Made by a program: the position numbers and the translations under genes. Of a DNA stretch of 15,863 bases, positions 15,011-15,863 are shown piece by piece; position 1 is the stretch's first letter; each line of letters starts with the position of its first letter. Below the pieces are notes generated by a model, which worked only from the letters and a program-made list of their open reading frames with translations, had not been told where the DNA came from and ran no database searches. This DNA is from JAAXZI01 sp045863575 (GTDB lineage: Bacteria; Planctomycetota; Phycisphaerae; UBA1845; PWPN01): the NCBI GenBank assembly GCA_045863575.1, contig BTUC01000146.1, forward strand, positions 1-15,863, in the 5' to 3' direction.

Positions 15011-15863
15011 ATGGCTGATTACCATTCCTTGGACAGGCGCAACAGAATGAATCTGATCAGGAGCTTCGTGGCTGTTCTGGTCTTCTGCGGCATGAATGCT
15101 GCCATGGTCTGGAGTGCGCGCAATGCGCAGGCGTGCTGCGGTTGGAGTATCGAGGTTGTCACTGACAATGATTTCATCGGGTTGTGCCGTGTTTTGGAGA
15201 TAACCGTCGTCAATGGCTACTGCCCTGCGAACTATTACAATGAAGACGGCACATCTGTACCTGATCCTGACATGCCGTCGTTTGCATGCGGCTTTACGGT
15301 AGAAGTGTTGGACGCGGATTACCTCCTATACAATCCACGCAGCTCGGTGCGCATTATTGGCGCCGTCGAAACACCTATGCTTTGGAATGACCCATTGCCG
15401 TTTCTCGAATGGCCGGGCGAGCCCCGCGGAGTCGCAGACCCTGTGTGGGACGAGTTCTACGGCTGGTTGGCTCCAGGTCAGCCAGGGTACATTCCGAGTT
15501 ACTGCCCTTGGGTGCCTGATGGTTTTCGTCTGATGTCAAGCTCGGCCTATGACCGGTTTGGTGTTCCACTGACTCCATATTCGCCGCGAGTTGGCTGGTG
15601 GAGCATGGTGCCTTGGCGATTCTATGTTGTCGGCTGGTCTGTGCATCCGGAAGAACCCACCTATATCAGGATCTGCAATAACTGTCGGGATATTCACAAT
15701 CAGCCTACGCTCTGCAGAATGGTTCAAGTGGGTGGCACTGAAGTGTCTGACATAAGCAACGTCTTTCTGCCCTTCAGCGTCACCTGCGGTGGTTATCCTG
15801 GGGAACTCGGTATCCATTCGGTGAACTACACCGGGCAGCGAGTGGCCGCACGGCCCGCTGCAT
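15011..15863 (+). CDS. Secreted Cys/Trp-rich protein of unknown family (3' end outside window)
   Basis: The frame is open from ATG 15011 to the window end (284 residues visible). The start has AAGGGA at 14998-15003 with 7-base spacing, overlapping the end of the TPR gene. A second Met at residue 13 is possible but has poorer context. The N-terminus (FVAVLVFCGMNAAMVW, then NAQA|CC near residue 41) looks like a signal peptide. After it come ten cysteines (about 42, 43, 59, 71, 93, 165, 222, 225, 235, 259) and many tryptophans and tyrosines, including a C-x-x-C (ICNNC, 222-225). This suggests a disulfide-stabilised extracellular beta domain. I do not recognise a family. Base composition and codon choice look visibly less GC-rich than the neighbouring genes, which may mark later acquisition. 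Coupling to the TPR gene suggests a shared role. Confidence 0.8.
   Translation, partial: MADYHSLDRRNRMNLIRSFVAVLVFCGMNAAMVWSARNAQACCGWSIEVVTDNDFIGLCRVLEITVVNGYCPANYYNEDGTSVPDPDMPSFACGFTVEVLDADYLLYNPRSSVRIIGAVETPMLWNDPLPFLEWPGEPRGVADPVWDEFYGWLAPGQPGYIPSYCPWVPDGFRLMSSSAYDRFGVPLTPYSPRVGWWSMVPWRFYVVGWSVHPEEPTYIRICNNCRDIHNQPTLCRMVQVGGTEVSDISNVFLPFSVTCGGYPGELGIHSVNYTGQRVAARPAA

Overview
The window looks like chromosomal DNA of a GC-rich planctomycete, most likely of the Phycisphaerae type. The assignment is an inference. It rests on two adjacent large secreted proteins that end in the same dockerin-like tail (D-x-D-G-D-V-D-x-x-D-F ... F-Q-x-C-x-S-G), on the lectin-like signature IG-x-DP-x-GGT-x-P, on secreted HEAT, TPR and EF-hand proteins, and on long intergenic spaces. 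No rRNA, tRNA, CRISPR array, transposase, phage gene or metabolic operon was seen.

Layout. 1-1662 is the 3' part of a hypothetical protein gene, closed by a good intrinsic terminator (1693-1729). A secreted HEAT-repeat protein (1909-3894) and a secreted protein with five EF-hand loops (start reassigned to 4038, end 5159) follow on the plus strand. After a spacer with a candidate promoter and a perfect hairpin come two modular, probably cell-surface or exported beta-rich proteins with dockerin-like tails (5388-7040 and 7119-9530). A convergent minus-strand gene (12389-9588) encodes a YfhO-family multi-pass membrane protein. One of its loops is enlarged by five in-frame copies of a 42/45-bp repeat that ends in a palindrome. 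From about 12390 to 13137 there is no convincing protein gene. A secreted TPR protein (13138-15009) follows, and one base after its stop begins a secreted Cys/Trp-rich protein of unknown family that runs off the window (15011 to beyond 15863).

How the parts fit. Six of the seven genes encode exported or membrane proteins; the seventh is incomplete at its 5' end. The region therefore looks like envelope or extracellular biology (Ca-binding loops, carbohydrate-binding-like modules, dockerin-like tails, a GT-C-type membrane protein) rather than one pathway. The TPR and Cys/Trp-rich genes are tightly coupled and are likely functional partners.

The most interesting item is non-coding. At 12546-12850 there is an AT-rich UP-like tract, a TTGCCA-16-TATACT promoter, about 200 nt containing several good hairpins (two of them mutually exclusive at the 5' end), and a strong intrinsic terminator. 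This is the layout of a stand-alone structured RNA of about 250 nt, or of a terminating leader. It matches no RNA family that I recognise. The second most notable item is the repeat expansion inside the YfhO gene.
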